NCBI RefSeq assembly: GCF_011761945.1
Contig: NZ_JAASQV010000001.1
Coordinates: 620,001-684,000, forward strand
Source: Sphingomonas leidyi
GTDB lineage: Bacteria > Pseudomonadota > Alphaproteobacteria > Sphingomonadales > Sphingomonadaceae
Length of the DNA stretch: 64,000 nucleotides
Reading direction: 5' to 3'
Part shown: piece after piece, positions 53,218 through 61,890 of the stretch
Numbering within the stretch: position 1 is the stretch's first letter
How the letters are laid out: each line of letters opens with the position of its first letter
Notes under the pieces: generated by a model
Told to the model about the DNA's origin: nothing
What the model saw: the letters and a program-made list of their open reading frames with translations, nothing else
Databases searched by the model: none
Position numbers and translations under genes: made by a program

Positions 53218-54369
53218 TCACCCTCGCCGCGCGATCGCCTCGAGATAGGCGTCGAGCACCTTCTGGTTGATCGCGTCCCATTGATAGGTCTCGGCGATCG
53301 CATGCCCGGCCGCGCCCGCGGCTTTCCGCGCGGCATGGTTCTCGCAATAATGCTGGATCGCATCGGCATAGCGGCCCACCGCGCCCTTGCCGGGATCGAC
53401 CAGCAGGCCGCTCACATTCTCCTCCACCATGCCGACCGGACCGACCGCGTTGGCGGCGACCACGGCCACGCCGGCGGCCATTGCCTCCAGCGTGACGTTG
53501 CCGAAGCTCTCGGTGAGGGAGGGGTTGAAGAAGACGTCCATCGAAGCGACCGCACGCCCCAGATCGTCGCCCGCCTGGAAGCCGGCGAACACCGCGTCGG
53601 GCACGCGATCGGCGAACCATTGCTGCGCGGGGCCCTTGCCGATCACCAGCACGCGATGCTTCACGCCGCGCCGCTGCAACTCGCCGACCACTTCGGCGAA
53701 GATGTCGAGCCCCTTTTCCAGCACCAGCCGGCCGAGGAAGCTCACGGCGACTTCGTCATCCGCGATGCCGAGGGCGCGCCGCCATTCGAGGCTGCGCCGG
53801 CCCGGATTGAAGCGATCGTGATTCACGCCGCGCGACCAGATCTGCATCGGCCGCTCGACGCCCCAGCTGCGCAGCAGCTCCTCCATGCCGCGCCCCGTGG
53901 GCATCACGGTGTCGAACCGGTTGTAGAAGCGCGTGAGCGTCCAGATCAGCAGCGGCGTGACGAAGCCGATATGATAATAAGCGGGATAGGTCTCGAACCG
54001 GGTATGGACCGAGGCGACCGAAGCGATGTTGTTCCGGCGCGCCCAGGTGACTGCGCGGTGGCCGAGTATCTCGGGCGCGGAGACATGGACGAGATTGGGG
54101 GCGAAGGCCTCTAGGTCGGGCAGCACCGCCTTGATGCCCTTGGCGAACTTGTACTCGTCGCGCCCGCCCGGCACGGGCAGCGCGGGCACGCTCACCAGAT
54201 CGCCCGTCGGCGGGAAGGCGGGCGTGTCGGTGGTCGGCGAATAGACGCGGACCTTCACGCCCTGATCGAGCAGATAGCCGACGAGCAGGTTGAGCGCCTG
54301 GTTCGCACCGTCGCGGACGTAGTTATAGTTGCCGCTGAACAGCGCGACGCGGAGGTCGGTAGGCTTCAT
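53218..54369 (-). CDS. Glycosyltransferase family 4-type (GT-B)
   Basis: A 383-residue GT-B glycosyltransferase. The N-terminal domain starts RVALFSGNYNYVRDGANQALNLLVGYLLDQG, and the C-terminal donor-binding domain has VSFLGRLVLEKGLDIFAEVV, IGKGPAQQWF and the E-x7-E motif SLTESFGNVTLEAMAAGVAVVA. ATG 54369 removes twelve upstream residues with no family pattern. It may act in glycolipid or surface-polysaccharide synthesis. It is divergent from radA and has no pathway neighbour, so the acceptor is unknown. Confidence 0.88.
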   Translation of the reverse strand: MKPTDLRVALFSGNYNYVRDGANQALNLLVGYLLDQGVKVRVYSPTTDTPAFPPTGDLVSVPALPVPGGRDEYKFAKGIKAVLPDLEAFAPNLVHVSAPEILGHRAVTWARRNNIASVASVHTRFETYPAYYHIGFVTPLLIWTLTRFYNRFDTVMPTGRGMEELLRSWGVERPMQIWSRGVNHDRFNPGRRSLEWRRALGIADDEVAVSFLGRLVLEKGLDIFAEVVGELQRRGVKHRVLVIGKGPAQQWFADRVPDAVFAGFQAGDDLGRAVASMDVFFNPSLTESFGNVTLEAMAAGVAVVAANAVGPVGMVEENVSGLLVDPGKGAVGRYADAIQHYCENHAARKAAGAAGHAIAETYQWDAINQKVLDAYLEAIARRG

Positions 54370-54548
54370 GGCGCGCGCGATACCGCCCGCGGGCCCGGGG
54401 GGCAACCTTGGCGCATAGTTCTCCCTTGTGGAGGAGGGGTGGAGAAACCGTCGGTATTGCGTGCAGGGTCCCGGCCCCGCCCCCGTCGCCCGGCGAACGG
54501 GCGTTTCCAGGCTTGTTCCTATCTTGTTCTCTCGCTAGTCTCGCGGGC

Positions 54549-55919
54549 ATGGCGAAACTCAAGAAGCGTTATGTCTGCCAGGCCTGCGGCTCGGTCTCCT
54601 CGCAATGGGCGGGGCAATGCGGCGATTGCGGCGAGTGGAACCAGATGGTGGAGGATGCCGGGGCGGTGGTGACGCCGTTCCAGGCCCGCCACAACCTCCA
54701 GTCCGGCGGGCGGGCGATCCAGCTGACCGGGCTCAACACCGATATCGCGCTGCCCGAGCGCACCTCGACCGGCATCGCCGAGTTCGACCGCGCGCTGGGC
54801 GGCGGCTTCGTCGAGGGCTCCGCCACGTTGATCGGCGGCGATCCCGGCATCGGCAAGTCGACGCTGCTGCTCCAGGCGGCGGCCAAGATCGCTTCGCGGG
54901 GGCTCTCCGTCGCCTATGTCTCGGGAGAGGAAGCGGCCGACCAGGTGCGGCTGCGCGCGCGGCGGCTGGGCCTGGGCAAGGCGCCGGTGATGCTCGCCGC
55001 GGCGACTTCGGTGCGCGACATCCTGACCACGCTGGGCGAGGGCGCGCCGCCCGCGCTGCTGATCATCGATTCGATCCAGACGATGCATTCGGACCTGATC
55101 GAAGGCGCACCGGGCACGGTGAGCCAGGTGCGTGCCGCCTCGGGCGAACTGATCCGCTTCGCCAAGGAGCGCGGCACCGCGCTGGTGCTGGTCGGCCATG
55201 TCACCAAGGACGGCAGCATCGCCGGCCCGCGCGTGCTCGAGCACATGGTCGACACGGTGCTGGCGTTCGAGGGCGAGCGCAGCCACCAGTACCGCATCCT
55301 GCGCGCGGTGAAGAACCGCTTCGGCGGCACCGACGAGATCGGCGTATTCGCGATGCAGACCGAGGGGCTGGAGGAAGTCTCCAACCCCTCGTCGCTGTTC
55401 CTCACGTCGCGCAACGAGAATGTGACCGGCACGGTGGTGTTCCCCGCGCTGGAGGGAACCCGGCCGGTGCTGATCGAAGTGCAGGCGCTCACCGTGCGGC
55501 TGGCGAGCGGCGCGACGCCGCGGCGCGCGGTGGTCGGCTGGGACAGCGGGCGGCTGGCGATGATCCTCGCGGTGCTGGAGGCGCGCTGCGGGCTCAGCTT
55601 CTCGACCTGCGAAGTCTATCTCAACATCGCCGGCGGCTACCGGGTGCAGGACCCGGCGGCGGATCTGGCGGTGGCGGCGGCGCTCGTCTCGGCGCTGGCC
55701 GAACGGCCGATCGCGGCGGACGCCGTGGTGTTCGGCGAGATCGCGCTGTCGGGCGAAGTGCGCCCCGTGGCACATGGCGCGCTGCGCTGCCGCGAGGCGG
55801 CGAAGCTGGGCTTCGGCCGCGCGCTCGCCCCCGCCGTGCAGGCGAAGGACAAGGGAGGGCTGCAACTGGCGGGGTTCAAGTCGCTCGGCCAGTGCGTCGA
55901 TCATCTGCTGGGGCGTTAG
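54549..55919 (+). CDS. radA: DNA repair protein RadA
   Basis: A 456-residue RecA-like helicase. The zinc finger CQACGSVSSQWAGQCGDC has Cys10, Cys13, Cys24 and Cys27. Walker A is GGDPGIGKST, the RadA motif KNRFG is in AVKNRFGGTDEIG, and a C-terminal Lon-like domain follows (LSGEVRPVAHGALRCREAAKLGFGRALAP). It promotes branch migration in recombination. ATG 54549 fits the family start MAK-x-K-x-x-F/Y-x-C. The longer frame upstream is not conserved. Confidence 0.96.
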   Translation: MAKLKKRYVCQACGSVSSQWAGQCGDCGEWNQMVEDAGAVVTPFQARHNLQSGGRAIQLTGLNTDIALPERTSTGIAEFDRALGGGFVEGSATLIGGDPGIGKSTLLLQAAAKIASRGLSVAYVSGEEAADQVRLRARRLGLGKAPVMLAAATSVRDILTTLGEGAPPALLIIDSIQTMHSDLIEGAPGTVSQVRAASGELIRFAKERGTALVLVGHVTKDGSIAGPRVLEHMVDTVLAFEGERSHQYRILRAVKNRFGGTDEIGVFAMQTEGLEEVSNPSSLFLTSRNENVTGTVVFPALEGTRPVLIEVQALTVRLASGATPRRAVVGWDSGRLAMILAVLEARCGLSFSTCEVYLNIAGGYRVQDPAADLAVAAALVSALAERPIAADAVVFGEIALSGEVRPVAHGALRCREAAKLGFGRALAPAVQAKDKGGLQLAGFKSLGQCVDHLLGR

Positions 55920-56005
55920 GGCGCGGCTCCGTCAATTGCCAAGGGGTTGCAATCGCTTGCCAGGCTATAGAATATCGTATCGCAAGCAGATTGGCGGGGC
56001 GATCG

Positions 56006-56557
56006 ATGTTGCGAGAATTGGCCGGCGAATGGGCGCGCCCCGGGATGCTGGTGCCGACATCCTGCGCCGTGGCGCTGATGGGGGCGATCCTGTGGGCAGG
56101 CGCCGAGCCCGCCCGCACCCCGCCGCCATCGCTTGCGTTCGAAGGCTTGCCGGTGAGCGGCAGTGCGGCGGATGCGCGGCGCGCCGGCTTCACCGAATGC
56201 GTCAAGATCGACGCGTTCCGCGCGCGCTGCCGCCGCGCGGGGCTGATGGTGGCGGGCGAAGGCCCCTATGACGCGGCCATCGACCTGATCGGCAGCGACG
56301 GGCGCGGCGGCTTCGACCACCTGACCCTGTGGCGGAACGGGGACCAGAAGGAGATCTACAAGCTGGTCGAGGCACTGCAGCGGCGGGGCTGGATGCATTG
56401 CGAGACCGGCAACGAGCGATGGGGCGACCAGGACATCTACACCCGCAAGGGCGTGCCGGTGCGCGTGTCGATGGACCTCAGCTATTACGGCAAGCGCCGG
56501 GTGCGGATCATCCCGCCGTGGAACCAGAGGGAGCGGAGCTGCACGCCCTATCATTGA
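56006..56557 (+). CDS. Membrane-anchored protein, unknown
   Basis: 183 residues: an N-terminal hydrophobic helix (LVPTSCAVALMGAILWAGA), then a soluble domain with five Cys residues (ECVKIDAFRARCRRAG; WMHCETGNERWGDQDIYTRKGVPVRVSMDLSYYGKRRVRIIP, read in parts). The soluble part looks like a small alpha/beta periplasmic domain. No family recognised. ATG 56006 follows GGCGGGGCGATCG. It lies about 90 bp after radA and 41 bp before the lipocalin gene on the same strand. Confidence 0.6.
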   Translation: MLRELAGEWARPGMLVPTSCAVALMGAILWAGAEPARTPPPSLAFEGLPVSGSAADARRAGFTECVKIDAFRARCRRAGLMVAGEGPYDAAIDLIGSDGRGGFDHLTLWRNGDQKEIYKLVEALQRRGWMHCETGNERWGDQDIYTRKGVPVRVSMDLSYYGKRRVRIIPPWNQRERSCTPYH

Positions 56558-56598
56558 GAGGGCTATCCTTTCCGCGCCTTACGCCCCACATTGACGGA

Positions 56599-57162
56599 AT
56601 GAAGCGAAGCACTGCCATTTCCATCGCCTCGGGAGTCGCGGTCGCCGCGATCGGCGGCCTCTTCCTCTATTCGCGCGCCACCCGCCCGCCGGTGATCAAC
56701 AAGAAGGTGCCCGAGCCGGCGCGGCCGGTCGATCTCACGCGCTATCTCGGCAAATGGTACGAGCTGGCGCGGCACGAGAACCGCTTCGAGAAGGGCCTGG
56801 ACGCCGTGACCGCCGAATATGCGCTGCTCGAGGACGGCAAGATCAGCGTGACCAACAGCGGCACCCAGGGCTGGCCGGCCGGCGACCGCAGCGTCTCCGA
56901 GGGCAAGGCCGTCGTCGCCGACGAGGCGACCAACGCCAAGCTCAAGGTCTCGTTCTTCGGTCCGCTCTACACCGGCGACTATTGGATCCTCGATCATGAC
57001 GAGGAGTATGCATGGTCGATCGTCGGCGAACCGAGCGGGCGCTATCTATGGGTGCTGTGCCGCGAGGCGGTGCCCTCCTCGGCGCTGGCGCAGGCGATCA
57101 TGAAGCGCGTCGAGGAGCTCGGCTATGACCGCTGGGCGCTGCGGATCACCCGGCAGGGCTGA
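56599..57162 (+). CDS. Bacterial lipocalin (Blc-like)
   Basis: A 187-residue lipocalin. The first 33 residues form an uncleaved or cleaved membrane leader (STAISIASGVAVAAIGGLFLY) without a lipobox Cys. The signature GxW is in RYLGKWYELARHENRFEKGL, with the second motif FFGPLYTGDYWILDHDEEY and C-terminal GRYLWVLCREAVPSSALAQAI. It probably binds lipids or fatty acids at the envelope. Start ATG 56599 comes after TTGACGGA. Confidence 0.85.
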   Translation: MKRSTAISIASGVAVAAIGGLFLYSRATRPPVINKKVPEPARPVDLTRYLGKWYELARHENRFEKGLDAVTAEYALLEDGKISVTNSGTQGWPAGDRSVSEGKAVVADEATNAKLKVSFFGPLYTGDYWILDHDEEYAWSIVGEPSGRYLWVLCREAVPSSALAQAIMKRVEELGYDRWALRITRQG

Positions 57163-57225
57163 TTTCCTCTCCCGTTTCCCATCCATCCTCCGCTATAGGC
57201 CGTCCCCGGGGAGGGACGTGTTCCA

Positions 57226-57786
57226 ATGACTTTGACCGGGCTCGACATCATCGTGCTGTTCGCGATCGGCGGCGCCGCCGTGCTGGGCTTCCTGCGCGGC
57301 TTCGTCACCGAAGTGCTGGCGCTGGTCGCGTGGCTGCTGATCGTGCTCGCGCTCAAGCTGTTCCACACGCCGCTCGCCGCGGCGCTGGCCGGGGTGGTCG
57401 GCACCGAGCAGGGCGGGGCGGTGCTCGCCTTCGTGATCCTGACCGGCGTCACCTATTTCGGCGGACGGCTGCTCGCCCGCGCGATCGGCTCGCGAACCCG
57501 CGAGAGCTTCCTTGGCCCGATCGACCGTGCCCTGGGCCTGGGTTTCGGCGCGCTCAAGGGCCTGATCCTGGTCAGCATCGGCTTCCTGCTGATCGTGCTG
57601 CTGTTCGACACGGTGAGCGGCGGCCCGGCCAATCGGCCGCAATGGATCACGAAATCGACCACCTATCCGCTGCTCAACGCCACCAGCGCCAGCATCGCCG
57701 ATTTCGTCGATCGGCGCCGCAAGGGCGAGCCGGTGTTCGGGGATGAGGTCGACAACGGCACCGGAGCCGCCGGCAACGCGCAATGA
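57226..57786 (+). CDS. cvpA: CvpA-family membrane protein
   Basis: 186 residues with four membrane helices, starting LTGLDIIVLFAIGGAAVLGFLRGFVTEVLALVAWLLIVL, the CvpA signature region with the GxxRGF motif. The third and fourth helices enclose GRLLARAI and LGLGFGALKGLILVSIGFLLIVLL. CvpA is linked to colicin V export and envelope maintenance. purF, which often follows cvpA, is absent here. The stop overlaps the lipoprotein start (ATGA). Confidence 0.9.
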   Translation: MTLTGLDIIVLFAIGGAAVLGFLRGFVTEVLALVAWLLIVLALKLFHTPLAAALAGVVGTEQGGAVLAFVILTGVTYFGGRLLARAIGSRTRESFLGPIDRALGLGFGALKGLILVSIGFLLIVLLFDTVSGGPANRPQWITKSTTYPLLNATSASIADFVDRRRKGEPVFGDEVDNGTGAAGNAQ

Positions 57787-58259
57787 GCCGGCGGGCGGCC
57801 GCGGCGCTGGCGCTGCTGGCGCTCGCTGGCTGCGACTCGCCGCTCGATTTCTGCCGGGCGTGCATCAGGACTCCGCCGGCCGACGAAGTGGCCGATGCGG
57901 ATCGCGCGCGTATCCGCTTCACCGGCCCCGGCACGCTGCCGGCGGATGCCCGGCACCTTCATTACTACGAGCAATGCGGCGTCGATTGCCGGCACTGGAT
58001 GCGTTTCGAGCTGCCCGAGGCGGAAGCCCGGCGGTTTGCCGCCACGGTGCTGGGTGGAGGGACGCTGCGGCCGGGACGCGATCCATTCGACGGGAGCGCA
58101 GGCGGCCCCTTGTCGCCGCCCATGCCGTGGTGGCCGGCCCATCTGCCGACCGATGCCGAGGGCACGAAGATCGAGACGCAGGAGGCGCGCGGCGGAGCGC
58201 TGGTGCTGCGGGCGGAGAAGGGGCTGGCCACGGTCTGGTTCTTCGAATTCGACATGTGA
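57783..58259 (+). CDS. Lipoprotein, unknown
   Basis: 158 residues with a lipoprotein signal ending in LALAGC (Cys17). Four further Cys occur in the first half (FCRACIR; EQCGVDCRHW), which suggests disulfides. It has a W-rich central stretch (PPMPWWPAHLPTD). No family recognised. It starts in the cvpA stop and precedes the Fe-S scaffold gene by 64 bp. Confidence 0.65.
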   Translation: MSRRAAAALALLALAGCDSPLDFCRACIRTPPADEVADADRARIRFTGPGTLPADARHLHYYEQCGVDCRHWMRFELPEAEARRFAATVLGGGTLRPGRDPFDGSAGGPLSPPMPWWPAHLPTDAEGTKIETQEARGGALVLRAEKGLATVWFFEFDM

Positions 58260-58323
58260 ACCGGGCGAATTCCATGCATCAGGGGGTCGCACTTCGCGCG
58301 CCTCTCCCCTAAGTCGGAACGAG

Positions 58324-58749
58324 ATGAACGCGCCGCTCTACAACACCGAGATATTGCGCCTGGCGGCTTCCGTGCCGTTCGAGGCGCGGCTGGAAGGCGC
58401 GATGGCGTCGTCCGAGAAACGCTCCCCGGTCTGCGGGAGCCGCGTCACCGTCGACGTGAACCTGGACGAGGACGGGCGGATTGCCGCGATCGGCATGGTA
58501 GTGCGCGCCTGTGCGCTCGGCCAGGCATCGGCGGCGCTGATGGAGGCGCATGCCGTCGGCCGTTCGCCGCAGGAGCTCGAAACCGCGCGCGACGATCTTG
58601 CCGGCTGGCTGTCCGGCGCACGCGCCACGCCGCCCGACTGGCCGGGGCTCGACCTGTTCGCGCCGGCACTGGAGCATCGCGGGCGCCATCCGGCGATCCT
58701 GCTCGCTTTCGAGGCGGCGGCCGAGGCCGCCCGGCGGGCGCGCGGCTGA
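58324..58749 (+). CDS. NifU/IscU-like iron-sulfur cluster scaffold
   Basis: A 141-residue protein of the NifU N-terminal family. Two conserved cysteines are seen, Cys37 in PVCGSRVTVDVNLDEDGRI and Cys63 in RACALGQASAALM. The third cluster-binding Cys of IscU is absent at the expected C-terminal place (ALEHRGRHPAILLAFEAA). It may therefore be a two-Cys variant with another role or a partner-supplied ligand. It overlaps the Kef gene start (TGATG). Confidence 0.82.
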   Translation: MNAPLYNTEILRLAASVPFEARLEGAMASSEKRSPVCGSRVTVDVNLDEDGRIAAIGMVVRACALGQASAALMEAHAVGRSPQELETARDDLAGWLSGARATPPDWPGLDLFAPALEHRGRHPAILLAFEAAAEAARRARG

Positions 58750-60533
58750 TGGAGCACGCCAACGAGGCTTCGCTGCTCGGCGAATATGTGCCGCTGCTCG
58801 GTTTCGCGCTGGTCTTCGTGCTGGTGTTCCGCCGGTTCGGGCTTGGCGCCACGCTGGGCTATCTGGTCGCCGGTGCGATCGTCGGGCCGCAGGTGCTCGG
58901 GCTGGTCGGCGATGCCGAGAGCAAGATGGGCATCGCCGAACTGGGCATCGCGCTGCTGCTCTTCCTGGTCGGCCTGGAACTCAGCCCCTCGCGATTGTGG
59001 CGGATGCGGCGCGACATCTTCGGGCTCGGCCTGCTCCAGGTGGTGATCTGCGGCCTGGTGATCGCGGGCATGGTGTGGCTGGCTACGGGCAGTTCGATCG
59101 GCGCGGCGCTCGCGCTCGGCCTGCCGCTGGCGCTGTCCTCGACCGCGCAGGTGCTGCCGATGCTGCAATCGGCGGGGCGCCTGCGCACCCCGCTCGGCGA
59201 GCGCGCCTTCGCGATCCTGCTGTTCCAGGACCTCTCGATCGTCCCGCTGATCACCATCGTGGCTGCGCTCTCGCGCAACCCGCAACATCAGAGCAGCACC
59301 CCCGGCTGGCTGCTCGGCGTCTATACCGTGCTGGCGATCATCGGCCTGATCCTGGCCGGCCGCTATCTGTTGCGCCCGCTGTTCCGGCTGATCGGCAATC
59401 TCGGCGAGCGCGAGATGTTCATCTTCGCCGGGCTGTTCACGGTGATCGCGGCCGCGGCGATCATGGAGGCGCTGGGGCTTTCCGCGGCGCTGGGCGCATT
59501 CATCGCGGGCGTGATGCTGGCCGATTCGCCCTATCGCCACGAGCTGGAGGCGGATGTCGAGCCGTTCCGCTCGATCCTGCTCGGGTTGTTCTTCCTCGCC
59601 GTGGGCATGACGCTGAACCTCCACGCGATCGCCGAGCGGCCGTTCTTCGTCGTCGGCATGGCACTGGCGCTGATTGCCGCCAAGGCCGCGATCATCATGG
59701 GGCTGGGCATGGCGTTCGGCATGCCGCGGCGCCAGGCCTTCGCATTGGGCGTCCTGCTCAGCCAGGGCGGCGAGTTCGGCTTCGTCCTGTTCGCCCAGGC
59801 CCAGTCGGCGATGCTGATCGAGGGGCAGGCGGCGAGCATCTTCGGCGCGATCGTGACCCTGTCGATGGCGACCACGCCGTTCCTGATGATGGCGACCAAG
59901 CGGCTGCGGACCGAGCCCGCGCCGAGCGTGGAAGGCGTCGAGGGGCCGCAGCACGAGGGCGCCAATGCCGTGGTGGTGGGCTATGGCCGTTTCGGCCAGA
60001 CGGTGGCGCAGATGCTGCTCTCGCAGGACATCCCCGTCACCATCATCGACACCGATGTGGAGATGATCCAGACCGCAAATGATTTCGGCATGAAGGTCTA
60101 TTATGGCGACGGCCTGCGCATCGACATGTTGCGCCAGGCGGGCGCGGCCGAGGCGGAGCTGGTGCTGTTCTGCAACGATGGCGACAAGATCGACACCGAG
60201 TTCCTCGAAGCGGTCCATTACGCCTTCCCCAGGGCGACGGTGTTCGTGCGGGCCTATGACCGGCGCAGCGTGATCAAGATGAAGGGCGCGCCGGTGGGCG
60301 GCGTGGTGCGCGAAGTGCTCGAGAGCGCCGTGATGATGGCGCGCCAGGCGATGCAGGCGGTGGGCGTCGACCAGATGGAGATCGACAGGACCGAGGCGGA
60401 ATATCGCCGCCGCGACAATGCCCGGCTGGACGTGCAGCGCGAGACCGGCGACCTGCGGGCCGGAATCGACGGCATGGTCACCCATGCGAGCAGGGCGGCC
60501 GCGATCGAGATCGACCTCGAGTCCTCGGGATGA
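58749..60533 (+). CDS. Kef-type cation:proton antiporter with TrkA-N domain
   Basis: 594 residues. The N-terminal CPA2 antiporter domain has about twelve helices (LGLVGDAESKMGIAELGIALLLFLVGLELSPSRLW; LFQDLSIVPLITIV; GAFIAGVMLADSPYRHELE). The C-terminal RCK/TrkA-N Rossmann domain starts at VVVGYGRFGQTVAQMLLSQDIPVTIIDTD (glycine-rich nucleotide site). It exports K+ in exchange for H+, probably as a stress-gated efflux system. It adds an efflux arm to the Kup and Kdp uptake genes in this window. Overlaps the scaffold gene and dgkA. Confidence 0.92.
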   Translation: MEHANEASLLGEYVPLLGFALVFVLVFRRFGLGATLGYLVAGAIVGPQVLGLVGDAESKMGIAELGIALLLFLVGLELSPSRLWRMRRDIFGLGLLQVVICGLVIAGMVWLATGSSIGAALALGLPLALSSTAQVLPMLQSAGRLRTPLGERAFAILLFQDLSIVPLITIVAALSRNPQHQSSTPGWLLGVYTVLAIIGLILAGRYLLRPLFRLIGNLGEREMFIFAGLFTVIAAAAIMEALGLSAALGAFIAGVMLADSPYRHELEADVEPFRSILLGLFFLAVGMTLNLHAIAERPFFVVGMALALIAAKAAIIMGLGMAFGMPRRQAFALGVLLSQGGEFGFVLFAQAQSAMLIEGQAASIFGAIVTLSMATTPFLMMATKRLRTEPAPSVEGVEGPQHEGANAVVVGYGRFGQTVAQMLLSQDIPVTIIDTDVEMIQTANDFGMKVYYGDGLRIDMLRQAGAAEAELVLFCNDGDKIDTEFLEAVHYAFPRATVFVRAYDRRSVIKMKGAPVGGVVREVLESAVMMARQAMQAVGVDQMEIDRTEAEYRRRDNARLDVQRETGDLRAGIDGMVTHASRAAAIEIDLESSG

Positions 60534-60907
60534 AGGGGCGGCCCTTCCGCGCGCGGATGGGGTTCGCGCTGGCCGGCATCCGCGCCGGCTGGGCGCGCGA
60601 GGCGAGCTTTCGCAGCCAGGCGCGCCTCGCGGCGATGGCCCTGCTCGCGCTGCTCCTGCTCAGGCCGGCGCCCGTCTGGTGGGCGCTGGTCGCGGTCTGC
60701 TGCGCGATCGTGCTGGCATTGGAGCTGGTCAATTCGGCGATGGAAGCGGTGATCGACCTGCTGCATCCCGGCGTCCATCCGTCGATCAAGGCCGCGAAGG
60801 ACATGCTGGCGGGCGCGGTGCTGGTGATGAGCGCCGCGGCGCTCGCCGTGGCGGTGGCGATGGTGGCGGCGAGCGGGCCGCATTTCCTGGAGGAGATCGG
60901 GCTGTGA
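60530..60907 (+). CDS. dgkA: Diacylglycerol kinase
   Basis: 125 residues with three membrane helices. The active-site motif ALELVNSAMEAVIDLL (ExxNSAxE) is clear, with SIKAAKDMLAGAVL downstream (KDxxAAA-like). It phosphorylates diacylglycerol to recycle lipid from membrane-derived glycan synthesis. Its ATG overlaps the Kef stop, and its stop overlaps the DUF423 start. Confidence 0.93.
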   Translation: MKGRPFRARMGFALAGIRAGWAREASFRSQARLAAMALLALLLLRPAPVWWALVAVCCAIVLALELVNSAMEAVIDLLHPGVHPSIKAAKDMLAGAVLVMSAAALAVAVAMVAASGPHFLEEIGL

Positions 60908-61239
60908 GGATCGTGACGGTGCTGGCGGCGCTTTCGGGCGCGGCGGCGGTGGCGGCGGGGGCGTTCGGCGCGCACGGCGCGAGCGGCGAGGCGGCGGAAT
61001 GGCTCAAGACCGGCGGGCATTACCAGCTGGTCCATGCAGTGGCGGCGCTGGTCGCGGTGCGGATGGGCGAGCGGATCTCGCCCTGGCTGTTCGTGATCGG
61101 CGGCGCGGTGTTCGCGGGGACGCTCTACCTGATGGCGCTGGGCGGTCCGCGCTGGCTGGGCGCGGTGACGCCGCTTGGCGGCGCGGCGCTGATCGCGGGG
61201 TGGCTCTGCCTGGCCGCGGGCGCGTGGAGGGCACGCTGA
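60904..61239 (+). CDS. DUF423 inner-membrane protein
   Basis: 111 residues from GTG 60904 inside the dgkA stop. Four helices carry the DUF423 pattern: LAALSGAAAVAAGAFGAHG, then WLKTGGHYQLVHAVAALVAV, LFVIGGAVFAGTLYLMAL and LGAVTPLGGAALIAGWLCLA. The family is widely conserved and of unknown function. Its stop overlaps the next start (TGATG). Confidence 0.9.
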   Translation: MRIVTVLAALSGAAAVAAGAFGAHGASGEAAEWLKTGGHYQLVHAVAALVAVRMGERISPWLFVIGGAVFAGTLYLMALGGPRWLGAVTPLGGAALIAGWLCLAAGAWRAR

Positions 61240-61880
61240 TGGCATTGCTGCTGATCCTGGCGCTGGGCGCGGCCGATCCCGGGCCGCTGGTGATCGATGC
61301 AGGCGCGGATCTCTATCCCGCCGACGCACTGGCACAGAAGCTCGAAGGCGATGTGGCGGTGAAGCTGAGCGTCTCGGCGGATGGCGCGCTCCGATGCAGC
61401 GCGCCGGGCGGCGGAGCGATGGCGCCGCTGAAGCGGGCCAGCTGCGAGCTTGTCGCGGCGCGCGACATCTTTCCACCGCGAGTCGAGAAGGGCCAGGCAG
61501 TGTCGGCCGACTATTCGGTGATCGTGCGCTGGAAGCTGGGGTCCTCCAACCGGCAGTTCGGCGGTGCCGTGCCGATTGGGCGTGCCGGCTGGATCCGCTA
61601 TTCGGACTATCCGCCGATCGCCTGGAGGCAGGTGAACACCGGCAAGGTGCGCATCGCCTATGACATCACGGCGCAGGGCCGGCCGCAGAATTGCCGGATC
61701 GAGAGCACCAACACCACCCAGGCCCTGGCCGGCAACATGTGCCCGCTGTTCGTGGAGCGCGCGATCTTTCTTCCCGCGCTCGATCCCGGCGGCAAGCCAC
61801 GCCCGACCCGCGGCTGGTTCAATCTCGACTGGCGCTGGTGCGAGACCGCACGCTGTCCGGCGCCCGACACTGGCGAATAG
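61239..61880 (+). CDS. Protein with two TonB_C-like domains
   Basis: 213 residues with a short hydrophobic leader. Two tandem copies of the TonB C-terminal pattern are visible: a YPxxA-type first strand and G-V-x-V-x-x-x-V-x-x-x-G-x-x-x-x-C. Copy 1 is [30 protein letters not shown]. Copy 2 is [31 protein letters not shown], with a C-terminal [15 protein letters not shown]. No clear transmembrane anchor for coupling to ExbBD is present. It may be a periplasmic TonB-like accessory for the local receptors. Confidence 0.7.
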   Translation: MALLLILALGAADPGPLVIDAGADLYPADALAQKLEGDVAVKLSVSADGALRCSAPGGGAMAPLKRASCELVAARDIFPPRVEKGQAVSADYSVIVRWKLGSSNRQFGGAVPIGRAGWIRYSDYPPIAWRQVNTGKVRIAYDITAQGRPQNCRIESTNTTQALAGNMCPLFVERAIFLPALDPGGKPRPTRGWFNLDWRWCETARCPAPDTGE

Positions 61881-61884
61881 GAAG
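61879..61884 (+). promoter_or_regulatory. Ribosome-binding site supporting a CTG start
   Basis: AGGAAG lies six bases before CTG 61891, inside and just after the stop of the preceding gene (TAG 61878-61880). It decides the start of the methyltransferase, since the only canonical in-frame starts are at 61660 (deep in the previous gene) and 61927 (inside conserved sequence). Confidence 0.5.
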
Positions 61885-61890
61885 ACCCGC

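Noticed and set aside
58338..60485. A 715-codon minus-strand frame opposite the Kef antiporter
   Set aside because: His/Asp/Gln-rich translation mirrors the membrane-protein codons of the real gene; no domain pattern.
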